A stretch of DNA of 64,000 nt from Saccharomonospora piscinae (lineage in GTDB: Bacteria > Actinomycetota > Actinomycetes > Mycobacteriales > Pseudonocardiaceae): assembly GCF_005862235.1 (NCBI RefSeq), contig NZ_VCEK01000001.1, forward strand, positions 124,001 to 188,000. Direction: 5' to 3'. The notes beneath the pieces were generated by a model that was not told where the DNA came from, searched no databases, and saw only the letters and a program-made list of their open reading frames with translations. Both the position numbers and the translations under genes were made by a program. Every line of letters begins with the position of its first letter. The first letter of the stretch is position 1. This document shows, in pieces, positions 8,314-16,118 of the stretch.

Positions 8314-9792
8314 GTGCTGACGGGTGAGCCATCTCGCGGGAGAGTGAAATCGGCGAGACACCGACCGCGCCGGGGGCGCATCGCGGTCGTCGCGGCGACA
8401 CTGGCCGCCACGGTCGCCGGAGTGCTTCCGCCGACCGGCGCCGGAGCCGTCGAGGCCGATCCGGTGCGACCGGCCGCCACGGCGTGCCCGGCGGAGTTGA
8501 CGGTCGCGGCGACGTGCTATGCCGGGCAGGACTCGCACGGTGCGTACTACACGATCGCGATACCCGACGACTGGAACGGCTCGCTCGTGCTGCACGCGCA
8601 CGGCGGCCCCGGCCTCACCGAGGGATCCGACCCCGAGCGCAGTGAGCGTGACCTGACCCGGTGGTCGGTGATGGTCGAGGAGGGCTATGCCTGGGCCGGT
8701 TCGGCGTACCGGCGCGGCGGGTTCGGCGCGCGGATGGCCGCCGAGGACACCGAGAACCTGCGGCGGCTGTTCGTCGAGCGGTTCGGCGCGCCCCGCACGA
8801 CGGTGCTGCACGGGCAGTCGTGGGGCGGCAGTGTGGCCGCGAAGGCCGCCGAGATCTACGGCACCGCGCCACAGCGACCCTACGACGGTGTCCTGCTGAC
8901 CAACGGCATGCTGGCGGGAGGCTCGCGCGGCTACGACTTCCGCGTGGATCTGCGGGTGGTCTACCAGTACTACTGCGGTAATCATCCCCGGCCCGACGAG
9001 CCCCGGTACCCGGTGTGGCAGGGACTGCCGGAGGGCTCGGACCTGACGTCGGCCGAGCTGCGGCAGCGGTTGCAGGAATGCACGGGATACCAGTCGGAGC
9101 CGGACCGGCGCACGGTGCGGCAGCAGCGCAACCTGACGGACATCCTCGCCGTGACGAAGATCCCGGAGCGCACGCTGGAGTCGCACCTGCGGTTCGCCAC
9201 GTTCACGTTCGCCGACATCGTCAACGAGCGACTCGGTGGACGGAACCCGTTCGGCAACCGCGGCGTCCGCTACACCGGCTCCCACGACGACCGGGCGCTC
9301 AACGCGGGTGTGGCGCGGTTCTCGCCGGACCCTTCGGCGCTGCGGGACCTCTCGTTCGACAGTGACGCGACCGGCGCCGTTACCGTGCCGGTGCTGACGC
9401 TGCACGCCATCGACGACCCGACGGCGTTCGTCGAGCACGAGTCGGCCTATCGCGCGAGCCTGGCGGGCGCGGGTCACGCCGAGCGGCTGGTGCAGACCTT
9501 CACGCGGGAGGCGGAGCACAGCACGCTGAGCCAGGCCGAGTACGCGACCGCGCTGTCGGCGCTGCACGGCTGGGTCCGCACCGGGCAGCGGCCCTCGCCC
9601 GGGTCGGTGGCGCGGGCGTGCCCCGCGTTCGACGCCCGCTACGGCACCGGCTGCTTCTTCGAACCGGACTTCGAGCCGGCCGACTACGCGGACCGCGTGT
9701 ATCCGAGGCGGGGCGGTCAGCACTGGCCCGCGCTGACCGAGGGGCGGGAACGAGCCCTGCGTCACCTTCCGGGCGTCGGTATCGCACCCTGA
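8314..9792 (+). CDS. Secreted alpha/beta hydrolase
   Basis: 492 residues from GTG 8314 with a strong AAAGGAGG site. An arginine-rich n-region and a hydrophobic run (IAVVAATLAATVAGVLPPT) form a signal peptide ending near GAGA. HAHGGPGL gives the oxyanion region, GQSWGG the nucleophile elbow (Ser), HAIDDP the late acidic residue and AEHSTL the catalytic His. Several cysteines (CPAELTVAATCYAG; CPAFDARYGTGCF) fit disulfides in an extracellular enzyme. It acts on an ester or amide outside the cell; substrate unknown. Confidence 0.85.
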   Translation: MLTGEPSRGRVKSARHRPRRGRIAVVAATLAATVAGVLPPTGAGAVEADPVRPAATACPAELTVAATCYAGQDSHGAYYTIAIPDDWNGSLVLHAHGGPGLTEGSDPERSERDLTRWSVMVEEGYAWAGSAYRRGGFGARMAAEDTENLRRLFVERFGAPRTTVLHGQSWGGSVAAKAAEIYGTAPQRPYDGVLLTNGMLAGGSRGYDFRVDLRVVYQYYCGNHPRPDEPRYPVWQGLPEGSDLTSAELRQRLQECTGYQSEPDRRTVRQQRNLTDILAVTKIPERTLESHLRFATFTFADIVNERLGGRNPFGNRGVRYTGSHDDRALNAGVARFSPDPSALRDLSFDSDATGAVTVPVLTLHAIDDPTAFVEHESAYRASLAGAGHAERLVQTFTREAEHSTLSQAEYATALSALHGWVRTGQRPSPGSVARACPAFDARYGTGCFFEPDFEPADYADRVYPRRGGQHWPALTEGRERALRHLPGVGIAP

Positions 9793-9846
9793 GCCGAACC
9801 GCCGCCACGCCCGTCACGCCGCTGGGCCGCGCGGGCGTGGCGGGCG

Positions 9847-10395
9847 TCAGCGGAGGATCTCGACGAGCAGCACCCAGGCGTTGATCAGCGCGGCCAGGAA
9901 GGCGGCGAGAACGGCGCCGGGAACCCAGTACAGACCACCGAGGGCCCCGGTGAGCAGCCCCACGCCCGCGAGCGCGGTCGACGCCGTGAGCACCAGTGCG
10001 GGGGTCGCTTCGGTGGCCGCCCACCAGACCAGCCGTTGCTCGCGGGACCGTCGGCCCGGTCGGCTGAGCCTCGCCAGCGCCAGGCCACTGCCCGCTCCGA
10101 CCACGAGCAACTCGGCGCCCAGGACTCGCTCGTCCTGGTCCGGCACGAGCAGCAGGACGCCGACGAGCAGGGGAGTGGCGAGCAGCACGAGGGTGTAGGC
10201 GGCGCGGGCCGTGAGACCGCGTCCGGTCAGGATGCCGCTCAGATTGATCGACAGAGCGACGAACAGCAGCCCCGCCAGTGCCGCCGCCGCCCCGGTCGTG
10301 GCGACCGCGAAGTCCGTCCAGCCCTCCGCCGAGTAGGCGGAGTGGGCGGCGGTGGCGGCGGCGTCGGTAGCGGCGGCGGTGGCCGGGCGGGTCAT
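9847..10395 (-). CDS. Small polytopic membrane protein
   Basis: 182 residues with about five hydrophobic segments (for example AATGAAAALAGLLFVALSIN and LLATPLLVGVLLLV) and a charged loop between them (RLSRPGRRSREQR). The pattern FVALSINL near the first helix recurs in unnamed actinobacterial membrane proteins. No domain of known function was recognised. It is convergent with the secreted hydrolase and lies downstream of acr3 on the same strand, with 43 bp between. Confidence 0.7.
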   Translation of the reverse strand: MTRPATAAATDAAATAAHSAYSAEGWTDFAVATTGAAAALAGLLFVALSINLSGILTGRGLTARAAYTLVLLATPLLVGVLLLVPDQDERVLGAELLVVGAGSGLALARLSRPGRRSREQRLVWWAATEATPALVLTASTALAGVGLLTGALGGLYWVPGAVLAAFLAALINAWVLLVEILR

Positions 10396-10438
10396 GCAGC
10401 CGATGCTGGCAGCCGCCGAGCCGCCCGTCCTGCCGAAC

Positions 10439-11521
10439 TCACCCGGTGGTCGTGCGTGCCGCCCAGCGCCGACGCAGCGCGAGACTGACGTAGACCAGCG
10501 CCACGAGCACCGGGACCTCGATGAGTGGTCCCACCACTCCGGCCAGGGCCTGCCCCGAACTCACCCCGAAGACGCCGATGGCGACCGCGATGGCGAGCTC
10601 GAAGTTGTTGCCCGCCGCCGTGAACGCCAGCGTGGTCGCCCTGGGGTAGGCCAGTCCGGCGGCGCGGCCCAGCGCGTACGAGCCCGCCCACATGATCGCG
10701 AAGTAGGCCAGCAGCGGTAACGCGATTCTGGCGACGTCGAGTGGCTGCGATGTGATGGCGTCGCCCTGCAACGCGAAGAGCAGCACGATCGTGAACAGCA
10801 GCCCGTACAGCGCGACCGGGCCGATGCGGGGCAGGAACCGGCTCTCGTACCAGTCGCGGCCCCGGGTGCGCTCACCGACGCGGCGGGTGAGGTAGCCCGC
10901 GGCGAGGGGCAGGCCCAGAAAGATCAGCACGTTGAGGGCGATCTCGCCGAAGGAGAAGTGGACGCTGGTCGTGTCGAGCCCGAGCCAGCCCGGCAGCAGT
11001 TCGAGGTAGAACCAGCCCAGCACCCCGAACATGAGCAACTGGAAGACCGAGTTCAGCGCGACGAGGACCGCGGCGGCCTCCCGGTCACCGCATGCCAGGT
11101 CGTTCCAGATGATCACCATGGCGATGCAGCGCGCGAGCCCCACGATGATCAGCCCGGTGCGGTACTCCGGAAGGTCGGGCAGCAGAAGCCAGGCGAGCGC
11201 GAACATGAGCGCGGGACCGAGTACCCAGTTCAGGACCAGGGACAGCGCCATCGTGCGCCGGTCGCGCGTGACGGAGTCGAGCCGGTCGTAGCGCACCTTC
11301 GCCAGCACCGGGTACATCATCAACAGCAGCCCGAGCGCGATCGGTACCGAGAACGGGCCGATGGTGACGGCGTCCAGCACGTCCTGCAGGCCGGGCACGA
11401 AGCGGCCCAGCAGGAGCCCCGCGCCCATGGCGGCGAGAATCCAGACGGGCAGGAACCTGTCGAGGAACGACAGGCGCCGCAGAACGTCGTTCTCCGGAGG
11501 CTGCGGTTTGAGGTCGGTCAC
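10439..11521 (-). CDS. acr3: Arsenite efflux permease, Acr3 family
   Basis: 360 residues from GTG 11521, which overlaps the arsR stop in GTGA. About ten membrane segments. Signature stretches are present: LARCIAMVIIWNDLACGD, carrying the essential cysteine of Acr3, and AAGNNFELAIAVAIGVFG. Acr3 exports As(III) using the membrane potential or proton gradient. Translational coupling to arsR and the divergent arsC confirm an ars operon. Confidence 0.95.
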   Translation of the reverse strand: MTDLKPQPPENDVLRRLSFLDRFLPVWILAAMGAGLLLGRFVPGLQDVLDAVTIGPFSVPIALGLLLMMYPVLAKVRYDRLDSVTRDRRTMALSLVLNWVLGPALMFALAWLLLPDLPEYRTGLIIVGLARCIAMVIIWNDLACGDREAAAVLVALNSVFQLLMFGVLGWFYLELLPGWLGLDTTSVHFSFGEIALNVLIFLGLPLAAGYLTRRVGERTRGRDWYESRFLPRIGPVALYGLLFTIVLLFALQGDAITSQPLDVARIALPLLAYFAIMWAGSYALGRAAGLAYPRATTLAFTAAGNNFELAIAVAIGVFGVSSGQALAGVVGPLIEVPVLVALVYVSLALRRRWAARTTTG

Positions 11522-11871
11522 GGGCAGGGCCTCCGGTTGCGGGTGTTGCGCTCGGCGTCGGCGGCGAGGTCGGACAGTGTGGCCGCGAGGCGACGCAGCA
11601 CGTCGGCACGCAGGACGTAGTAGGTGTAGCGGCCGCAGGGCTCGGTGGTGACGACTCCCGCCTCGCGCAGGAGTCGCAGGTGGTTGGAGACGTTGGTCTG
11701 ACTCGCGCCGGTTTCCTCCACCAGGTGACAGGTACACAGCGCCTCCCCGGCGAGCAGCCGGATGATGCGGGCGCGGAGCGGGTCCGAGAGCAGCCGCAGC
11801 AGGTCGGCCGGGAGCCCGTCCGTCGCGGGTGGGGAATCATCACTGACTGATATCACGCGATGATGATACAT
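11518..11871 (-). CDS. arsR: ArsR/SmtB family metalloregulator
   Basis: 117 residues from ATG 11871; ATG 11880 and GTG 11856 are alternatives. Winged HTH with LLRLLSDPLRARIIRLLAGE and recognition helix QTNVSNHLRLLREAG. The arsenic-sensing pair is in ALCTCHLVEETG (CxC, the classic ArsR site on alpha-3), and a third Cys follows in EPCGRYTYY. It should repress acr3 and the divergent arsC until As(III) binds. Its stop overlaps the acr3 start. Confidence 0.92.
   Translation of the reverse strand: MYHHRVISVSDDSPPATDGLPADLLRLLSDPLRARIIRLLAGEALCTCHLVEETGASQTNVSNHLRLLREAGVVTTEPCGRYTYYVLRADVLRRLAATLSDLAADAERNTRNRRPCP
11836..11864. promoter_or_regulatory. Possible ArsR operator region between arsR and arsC
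   Basis: The only AT-richer stretch of the divergent arsR/arsC region holds ATCATC and GATGAT as a 6-bp inverted repeat around TGATATCA, itself a perfect palindrome. ArsR sites are imperfect palindromes of this style. The stretch overlaps the proposed arsR start, which could instead mean that translation begins at GTG 11856. Confidence 0.35.
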
Positions 11872-11908
11872 TGAGCCCATCCTGGCCGTCCGGTGTGTTC
11901 TGGAGCGT

Positions 11909-12316
11909 GTGATGACCGACAGTCCCGAGGTGCTTTTCGTCTGCGTACACAACGCGGGCCGCTCTCAAATGGCCGCGGCGCTGCTGCAGCACCACGCGCT
12001 GGGGCGCGTGGCCGTGCGATCGGCGGGCTCCGAACCGGGGGAGCGGGTGAACCCCGCGGCGGCGCAGGCGCTCGCGGAGTGGGGTCTGGACATCACAGCC
12101 GAGGTCCCCGCCAAGTTGTCCACCTCCGACGTCGAGGCCGCCGACGTGGTGATCACGATGGGGTGCGGTGACGCGTGCCCGATCTTTCCCGGCAAGCGTT
12201 ATCTGGACTGGGACCTCGACGACCCGGCAGGCCGGGACGTCGAGGCCGTGCGCCCGATCCGCGACGACATCGACCGCCGTGTGCGGGGCCTGCTCGCCGA
12301 ACTCCTCGACGGCTGA
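11909..12316 (+). CDS. arsC: Arsenate reductase, low-molecular-weight phosphatase family
   Basis: 135 residues from GTG 11909 (ATG 11912 is next). The P-loop CVHNAGRSQM is the CX5R active site at residues about 12-18. DVVITMGCGDACPIF carries the further redox cysteines, followed by DWDLDDPAG, the standard end of thioredoxin- or mycothiol-linked ArsC enzymes. It reduces As(V) to As(III) for export by Acr3. It is transcribed divergently from arsR-acr3. Confidence 0.95.
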   Translation: MMTDSPEVLFVCVHNAGRSQMAAALLQHHALGRVAVRSAGSEPGERVNPAAAQALAEWGLDITAEVPAKLSTSDVEAADVVITMGCGDACPIFPGKRYLDWDLDDPAGRDVEAVRPIRDDIDRRVRGLLAELLDG

Positions 12317-12339
12317 GCGGGTGGGGGGCGACCACCGGC

Positions 12340-13404
12340 TCAGGCGACGAGGCGTCCGGCCTTGCGGACGTGTGCGGCCAGCGGGCCCATGACGTACTCG
12401 GCGTCGCGGTGCGCACCCCGCAGCGTGTTCGACGAGAAGCTGCGCTGGAACTCCAGCCCCACGTACGCCAACCCCACGTGGGTGGTGGAGAGGCCACCCA
12501 CGTGCCGGGGAATGCCAGCGTCAAGGGTGCCGAGCGGCTCCAGATAGTCCAGGTGCGGGCGATAGCCCGTGGCGAGCAGGACCGTGTCCACCGTCTCCCG
12601 GTGCCCGTCCGTCCACACGGCCGAGTCCCGGTCGAGTCCCGAGAACATCGGCCGACGGCGCAGACGGCCGGATTCGACGGCGTGTCGGTACTCGCCGGTG
12701 TCCAGCACGAGCGTGCTGGACACGAGCTGGGCAAGCCACTCCGGGGGCAGGTCGTCGAAACCGGTCTCGCGCAGGTAGTAGTGCAGGTCCCTGCCGTCGG
12801 TCCGCTGCGGCACGAAGGTGACGGGCTGCCGGGTGGCGAGCGTGACCTCGGCGAGCTCGGCCAGTTCGAAACCCACTTGCACGGCCGAGTTGCCGCCGCC
12901 GACCACGACCACGCGCTGCCCCGCGTAGGGCTTGGGGTCGCGATAGTCGGCGACATGCAGGACCTCGCCGGTGAAGCTTTCCTGGCCGGGGAGCACGGGA
13001 CGGTGTGGGTTGCCGAACGAGCCGCTGGCGGCGATCACGCCCGAGGCGGTCAGCGGGTCACCGGCCTCGGTGTGGACGAAAAACCGTCCACTGTCCTCGG
13101 TGGTGACGGCGGTGACCCTGGTCCTGGTCCGAATGTCGACGTCGAGGCTCGCCGCGTAGGTACGCAGGTGAGCGACGACCTCGTCCCGGGTGGGGTAGCG
13201 CTCGGGATCGCCGGGAAAGGGCGCGCCGGGCGAGCCGCTGTACCCGGCGGGAGAGAACAGGGTGAGGCTGTCGTAGTAGTGCGGCCAGGACCCGGTCGGT
13301 TCCGGCCCGGCTTCCAGGACCAGCGGGGTGAGGCCCGCCTCCAGCGCCGCGCGGGCGGCGGCGAGGCCGGACTGTCCGCCTCCGATGATGATGACGTCGT
13401 GCAT
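12340..13404 (-). CDS. Flavin-dependent monooxygenase/oxidoreductase, ArsO-like
   Basis: 354 residues; GGAGAG before ATG 13404. The FAD Rossmann motif is at the N-terminus (VIIIGGGQSGLAAARAA), followed by GSWPHYYDSLTLFSP. A second dinucleotide motif (VVVVGGGNSAVQVGFEL) binds NADPH, and LLATGYRPH closes the fold. ArsO-type genes sit in many ars clusters, and flavin monooxygenases have been implicated in organoarsenical handling. It follows arsC convergently. Its role in arsenic metabolism is inferred from location. Confidence 0.82.
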   Translation of the reverse strand: MHDVIIIGGGQSGLAAARAALEAGLTPLVLEAGPEPTGSWPHYYDSLTLFSPAGYSGSPGAPFPGDPERYPTRDEVVAHLRTYAASLDVDIRTRTRVTAVTTEDSGRFFVHTEAGDPLTASGVIAASGSFGNPHRPVLPGQESFTGEVLHVADYRDPKPYAGQRVVVVGGGNSAVQVGFELAELAEVTLATRQPVTFVPQRTDGRDLHYYLRETGFDDLPPEWLAQLVSSTLVLDTGEYRHAVESGRLRRRPMFSGLDRDSAVWTDGHRETVDTVLLATGYRPHLDYLEPLGTLDAGIPRHVGGLSTTHVGLAYVGLEFQRSFSSNTLRGAHRDAEYVMGPLAAHVRKAGRLVA

Positions 13405-13445
13405 GACTCTCCTTCGAGCACGGAAAAGGGTGTGAAGCAGGTCGG

Positions 13446-14675
13446 CTACCGTGTCGCTGCGGTGGCCGAAGTGGTCGGGACAGACGCCAGCGACAGCACC
13501 GAGGCGGCCACCGTCAGTGCTCCGAGCAGCACGAACGTGACGGCGTAGCCGCCGAGCAGCTCGGCGAGCGCGGCGCCGGCGAGCGGTGCGAGCGCCATCG
13601 TGACGGTCAGCGGCGCCGACAGCAGCCCGGTCAGGCGGCCGTAGTGCGTCGAGCCCCACCTTTCGGTGACGGCGGTGGCCTGCACCAGGGTGAACATGCC
13701 GCGCGCCATCCCCGCGACGACCGCGGCGACGACCAGTGCTGCCACCGTGGTGAACACGCCCAGCAGCGCGGTGGTCACCGCCATGGCCAGCAGGATTCCC
13801 GCGGTGCGGGCGCGGACCGTGGTCCGCCGGGTCAGCGCGGCGTAGCCCAGCCGCCCCGCCACCTGGCCTGCACCGCCCAGCCCCAGCGCCACGGCCGCGG
13901 TCGCGGTGCCGATTCCGCGTTCCGCCAGCAGCGGCACCAGGTGGATCACCACCGCGAACGTCGCGAACGCCGCCACGCTGAGCGACACCACGAGCGCCAG
14001 GAACGCCCGGCTGCGCGCCACCCGCGCGGGATCGGCGCTGTGGTGACGCGCGCCCGGTCGAGGTGCGGGCGGCCACGGCAACCGGAGCCCGAACCAGTGC
14101 GCCGGGACGGTGAGCACTCCGAGGATCGCGGCCAGCGCCAGATAGGTACCGCGCCAGTCCAGGTGCGCCGACAGCATGGCCGTCAGCGGGGCGAACACGG
14201 TGCTCGCCAATCCCCCGGCCAGCGTCACCATGGTCAGAGCTCGCACCCGATCCGGTCCGTACCAGCGGGTCAGCGCCGCGAAGGCGGGTGGGTAGAGCAC
14301 GGCTCCCATCGCGATACCGGTCACCGCCCACGCCGTGCCGAACCACGCGAGGCTGGGCGCGAGGGCGACCGCGATGAGCGAGCCGACCGCCAGCACGGAC
14401 CCCGTCGTCATGACGACGCGGGGCCCGTACCGGTCCAGCCACCGGCCCACGGGGATGCCGACCAGGGCGGAGACCAGCTGACTGGCGGTCAACGCCGCCG
14501 TCAGCCACGGCAGCGACCACCCTGTCGCGGTGTTGATCTCGGTGAGCAGCACGGGGAACGCGTAGTAGAGCACGCCCCAGCTGGTGATCTGGGTGACGCA
14601 CAGCGCGGCGAGCGCGCGGCGCCGTCCCTCGACCATCGGCGCGGGCACCTCGGTCGGCACCCGTGAGCCGGTCAC
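13446..14675 (-). CDS. MFS transporter of the arsenic island
   Basis: 409 residues, about 12 membrane segments. Start taken as GTG 14675, 6 nt after the preceding stop; ATG 14639, near a GAGG, is the alternative. VGRWLDRYGPRVVM is the MFS loop 2-3 motif. The gene lies between two flavoprotein genes on the same strand, so all three could be one transcript from the promoter at about 16.05 kb. MFS carriers in ars clusters export As(III), organoarsenicals or arsenosugar-type products; which applies here is unknown. Confidence 0.85.
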   Translation of the reverse strand: MTGSRVPTEVPAPMVEGRRRALAALCVTQITSWGVLYYAFPVLLTEINTATGWSLPWLTAALTASQLVSALVGIPVGRWLDRYGPRVVMTTGSVLAVGSLIAVALAPSLAWFGTAWAVTGIAMGAVLYPPAFAALTRWYGPDRVRALTMVTLAGGLASTVFAPLTAMLSAHLDWRGTYLALAAILGVLTVPAHWFGLRLPWPPAPRPGARHHSADPARVARSRAFLALVVSLSVAAFATFAVVIHLVPLLAERGIGTATAAVALGLGGAGQVAGRLGYAALTRRTTVRARTAGILLAMAVTTALLGVFTTVAALVVAAVVAGMARGMFTLVQATAVTERWGSTHYGRLTGLLSAPLTVTMALAPLAGAALAELLGGYAVTFVLLGALTVAASVLSLASVPTTSATAATR

Positions 14676-14680
14676 GACGG

Positions 14681-16015
14681 TCAGCGGGCGGCCGGGGCGG
14701 ACAGCGACACCGCGTGGCTTCCGGCGGGGGAGCCACAACAGCCCTCGTCGTCGGCCGCCGCCGGTTCCGCCGCCAGTCCGGCGCCGCCGCACACTCCGGT
14801 CTCCGGCAGCACCAGCTCCACCCGCTCGGCCGAGTCCCGGTCGCCCGCCAGTGCCGCCACGACCGACCGAACCTGCTCGTATCCCGTCATCGCCAGGAAG
14901 GTGGGAGCGCGCCCGTAGCTTTTCATCCCGGTCAGGAAGACTCCCGGCTCCGGATGTGCCAGCTCCGCGGCGCCGTGGGGGTACACGGTGCCGCAGGAGT
15001 GCACGTTCGGATCGACGAGCGGCGCCAGGGCCACCGGCGCCTGCAGGGTCGTGTCCAGTGCCAGCCGCAGTTCCGACAGCCACGACAGTTCCGGGCGGAA
15101 CCCGGTCACCGCCACGACCTCGTCGACCGCCTCCAGCACCTGCCCCGTCGAGGCCCGCAGGGACAACCGCCCCTGGGGGTCACGCTCCACCGCCTCGGTG
15201 CGGAATCCCCGGACCACCTCGATGCTGCCCGCCTCGACCGCCCTTTGTGCTCGCATGCCCAGAGCGCCGCGCGCGGGGAGCTGGTCGGCCTCGCCGCCGC
15301 CGAACGCCGCCCCCACGGCGTCGCGGCGCAGTAGCCACGTGATCCTCGTCGAGGGATCGCGTTCGGCCTGCTCGGCGAGGGTCACGAGCGCGGTCAGCGC
15401 CGAGTGGCCACTTCCCGCCACCACCACGTGCCTGCCCGCGTAACGCGCGGCCATCGCCGCGTCGGTCAGGTCGGGCACCCGGTAGGTGATCCGGTCGTTC
15501 GCCGCCGTCTCGCCCACCGCGGGCAGGCCGTCACCGCCCAGCGGGTTGGGCGAGCCCCACGTGCCGGACGCGTCGATTAACGCACGCGCCGTGAGACGAG
15601 ATTCGCCCTGCGCGGTCCGGGCGTGAACCACCAGTGGCTCCGAGTCGCGACCCGCGTCGACCGCGCGATCACGGCCCCGGCGGGTGACGCCGACGACCTC
15701 GGTACCGAACCGCACGGTCTCGCCGAGCGCCGCGGCCAGCGGCCGCAGATACCGTTCGGCCCACTCGTGGCCCGTCGGGTAGACGTCAGGGTCCGGCTGC
15801 CGCCAGCCCTGTCGTTCCAGCAGGCGCCGCGCGGCGGGCGCGACGAGTTCACCCCACCGGGAGAACAGGCGCACGTGGCCCCATTCGGCCACCGCCGCGC
15901 CCGCGTTCGCGCCCTGCTCCAGGACCAGCACGGGCAGTCCCCGGTCGACGGCCTCCGCCGCCGCGGCCAGCCCCACGGGGCCCGCTCCCACGACGACGAC
16001 CGGTGAGTCGGACAT
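14681..16015 (-). CDS. FAD/NAD(P)-binding oxidoreductase with C-terminal Cys-Cys tail
   Basis: 444 residues; AAGGAG 6 nt before ATG 16015. FAD motif VVVVGAGPVGLAAAAEA, active-site-like stretch AEWGHVRLFSRWGELVAPAA, second Rossmann motif VVVAGSGHSALTALVTL and GFRPELSWL near the end. The last 40 residues contain ETGVCGGAG and EGCCGSPAG, a Cys-rich tail suited to binding a thiophilic metalloid or to thiol redox transfer. The tail is absent from the ArsO-like protein at 12340-13404. It is first in a three-gene run with the MFS and the ArsO-like gene. Confidence 0.82.
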   Translation of the reverse strand: MSDSPVVVVGAGPVGLAAAAEAVDRGLPVLVLEQGANAGAAVAEWGHVRLFSRWGELVAPAARRLLERQGWRQPDPDVYPTGHEWAERYLRPLAAALGETVRFGTEVVGVTRRGRDRAVDAGRDSEPLVVHARTAQGESRLTARALIDASGTWGSPNPLGGDGLPAVGETAANDRITYRVPDLTDAAMAARYAGRHVVVAGSGHSALTALVTLAEQAERDPSTRITWLLRRDAVGAAFGGGEADQLPARGALGMRAQRAVEAGSIEVVRGFRTEAVERDPQGRLSLRASTGQVLEAVDEVVAVTGFRPELSWLSELRLALDTTLQAPVALAPLVDPNVHSCGTVYPHGAAELAHPEPGVFLTGMKSYGRAPTFLAMTGYEQVRSVVAALAGDRDSAERVELVLPETGVCGGAGLAAEPAAADDEGCCGSPAGSHAVSLSAPAAR

Positions 16016-16028
16016 CCGGACTCCTTTG

Positions 16029-16091
16029 ATCGATGTGATTCGATTGATGATCCAGACACTATCGGCAGCGGTCGATGATGGCAACCATCGA
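16029..16091. promoter_or_regulatory. Two inverted repeats upstream of the flavoprotein-MFS run (candidate ArsR sites)
   Basis: ATCGA-N6-TCGAT at 16029-16044 and TCGATG-N8-CATCGA at 16072-16091 share the ATCGA/TCGAT half-site. They lie 14-76 bp before the ATG at 16015, where a promoter is expected. The spacing fits two dimers of an ArsR/SmtB regulator. The GC content falls clearly in this short stretch. Confidence 0.45.
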
Positions 16092-16118
16092 CAGGCATCG
16101 ATATGCGGGGAGTGGGAG

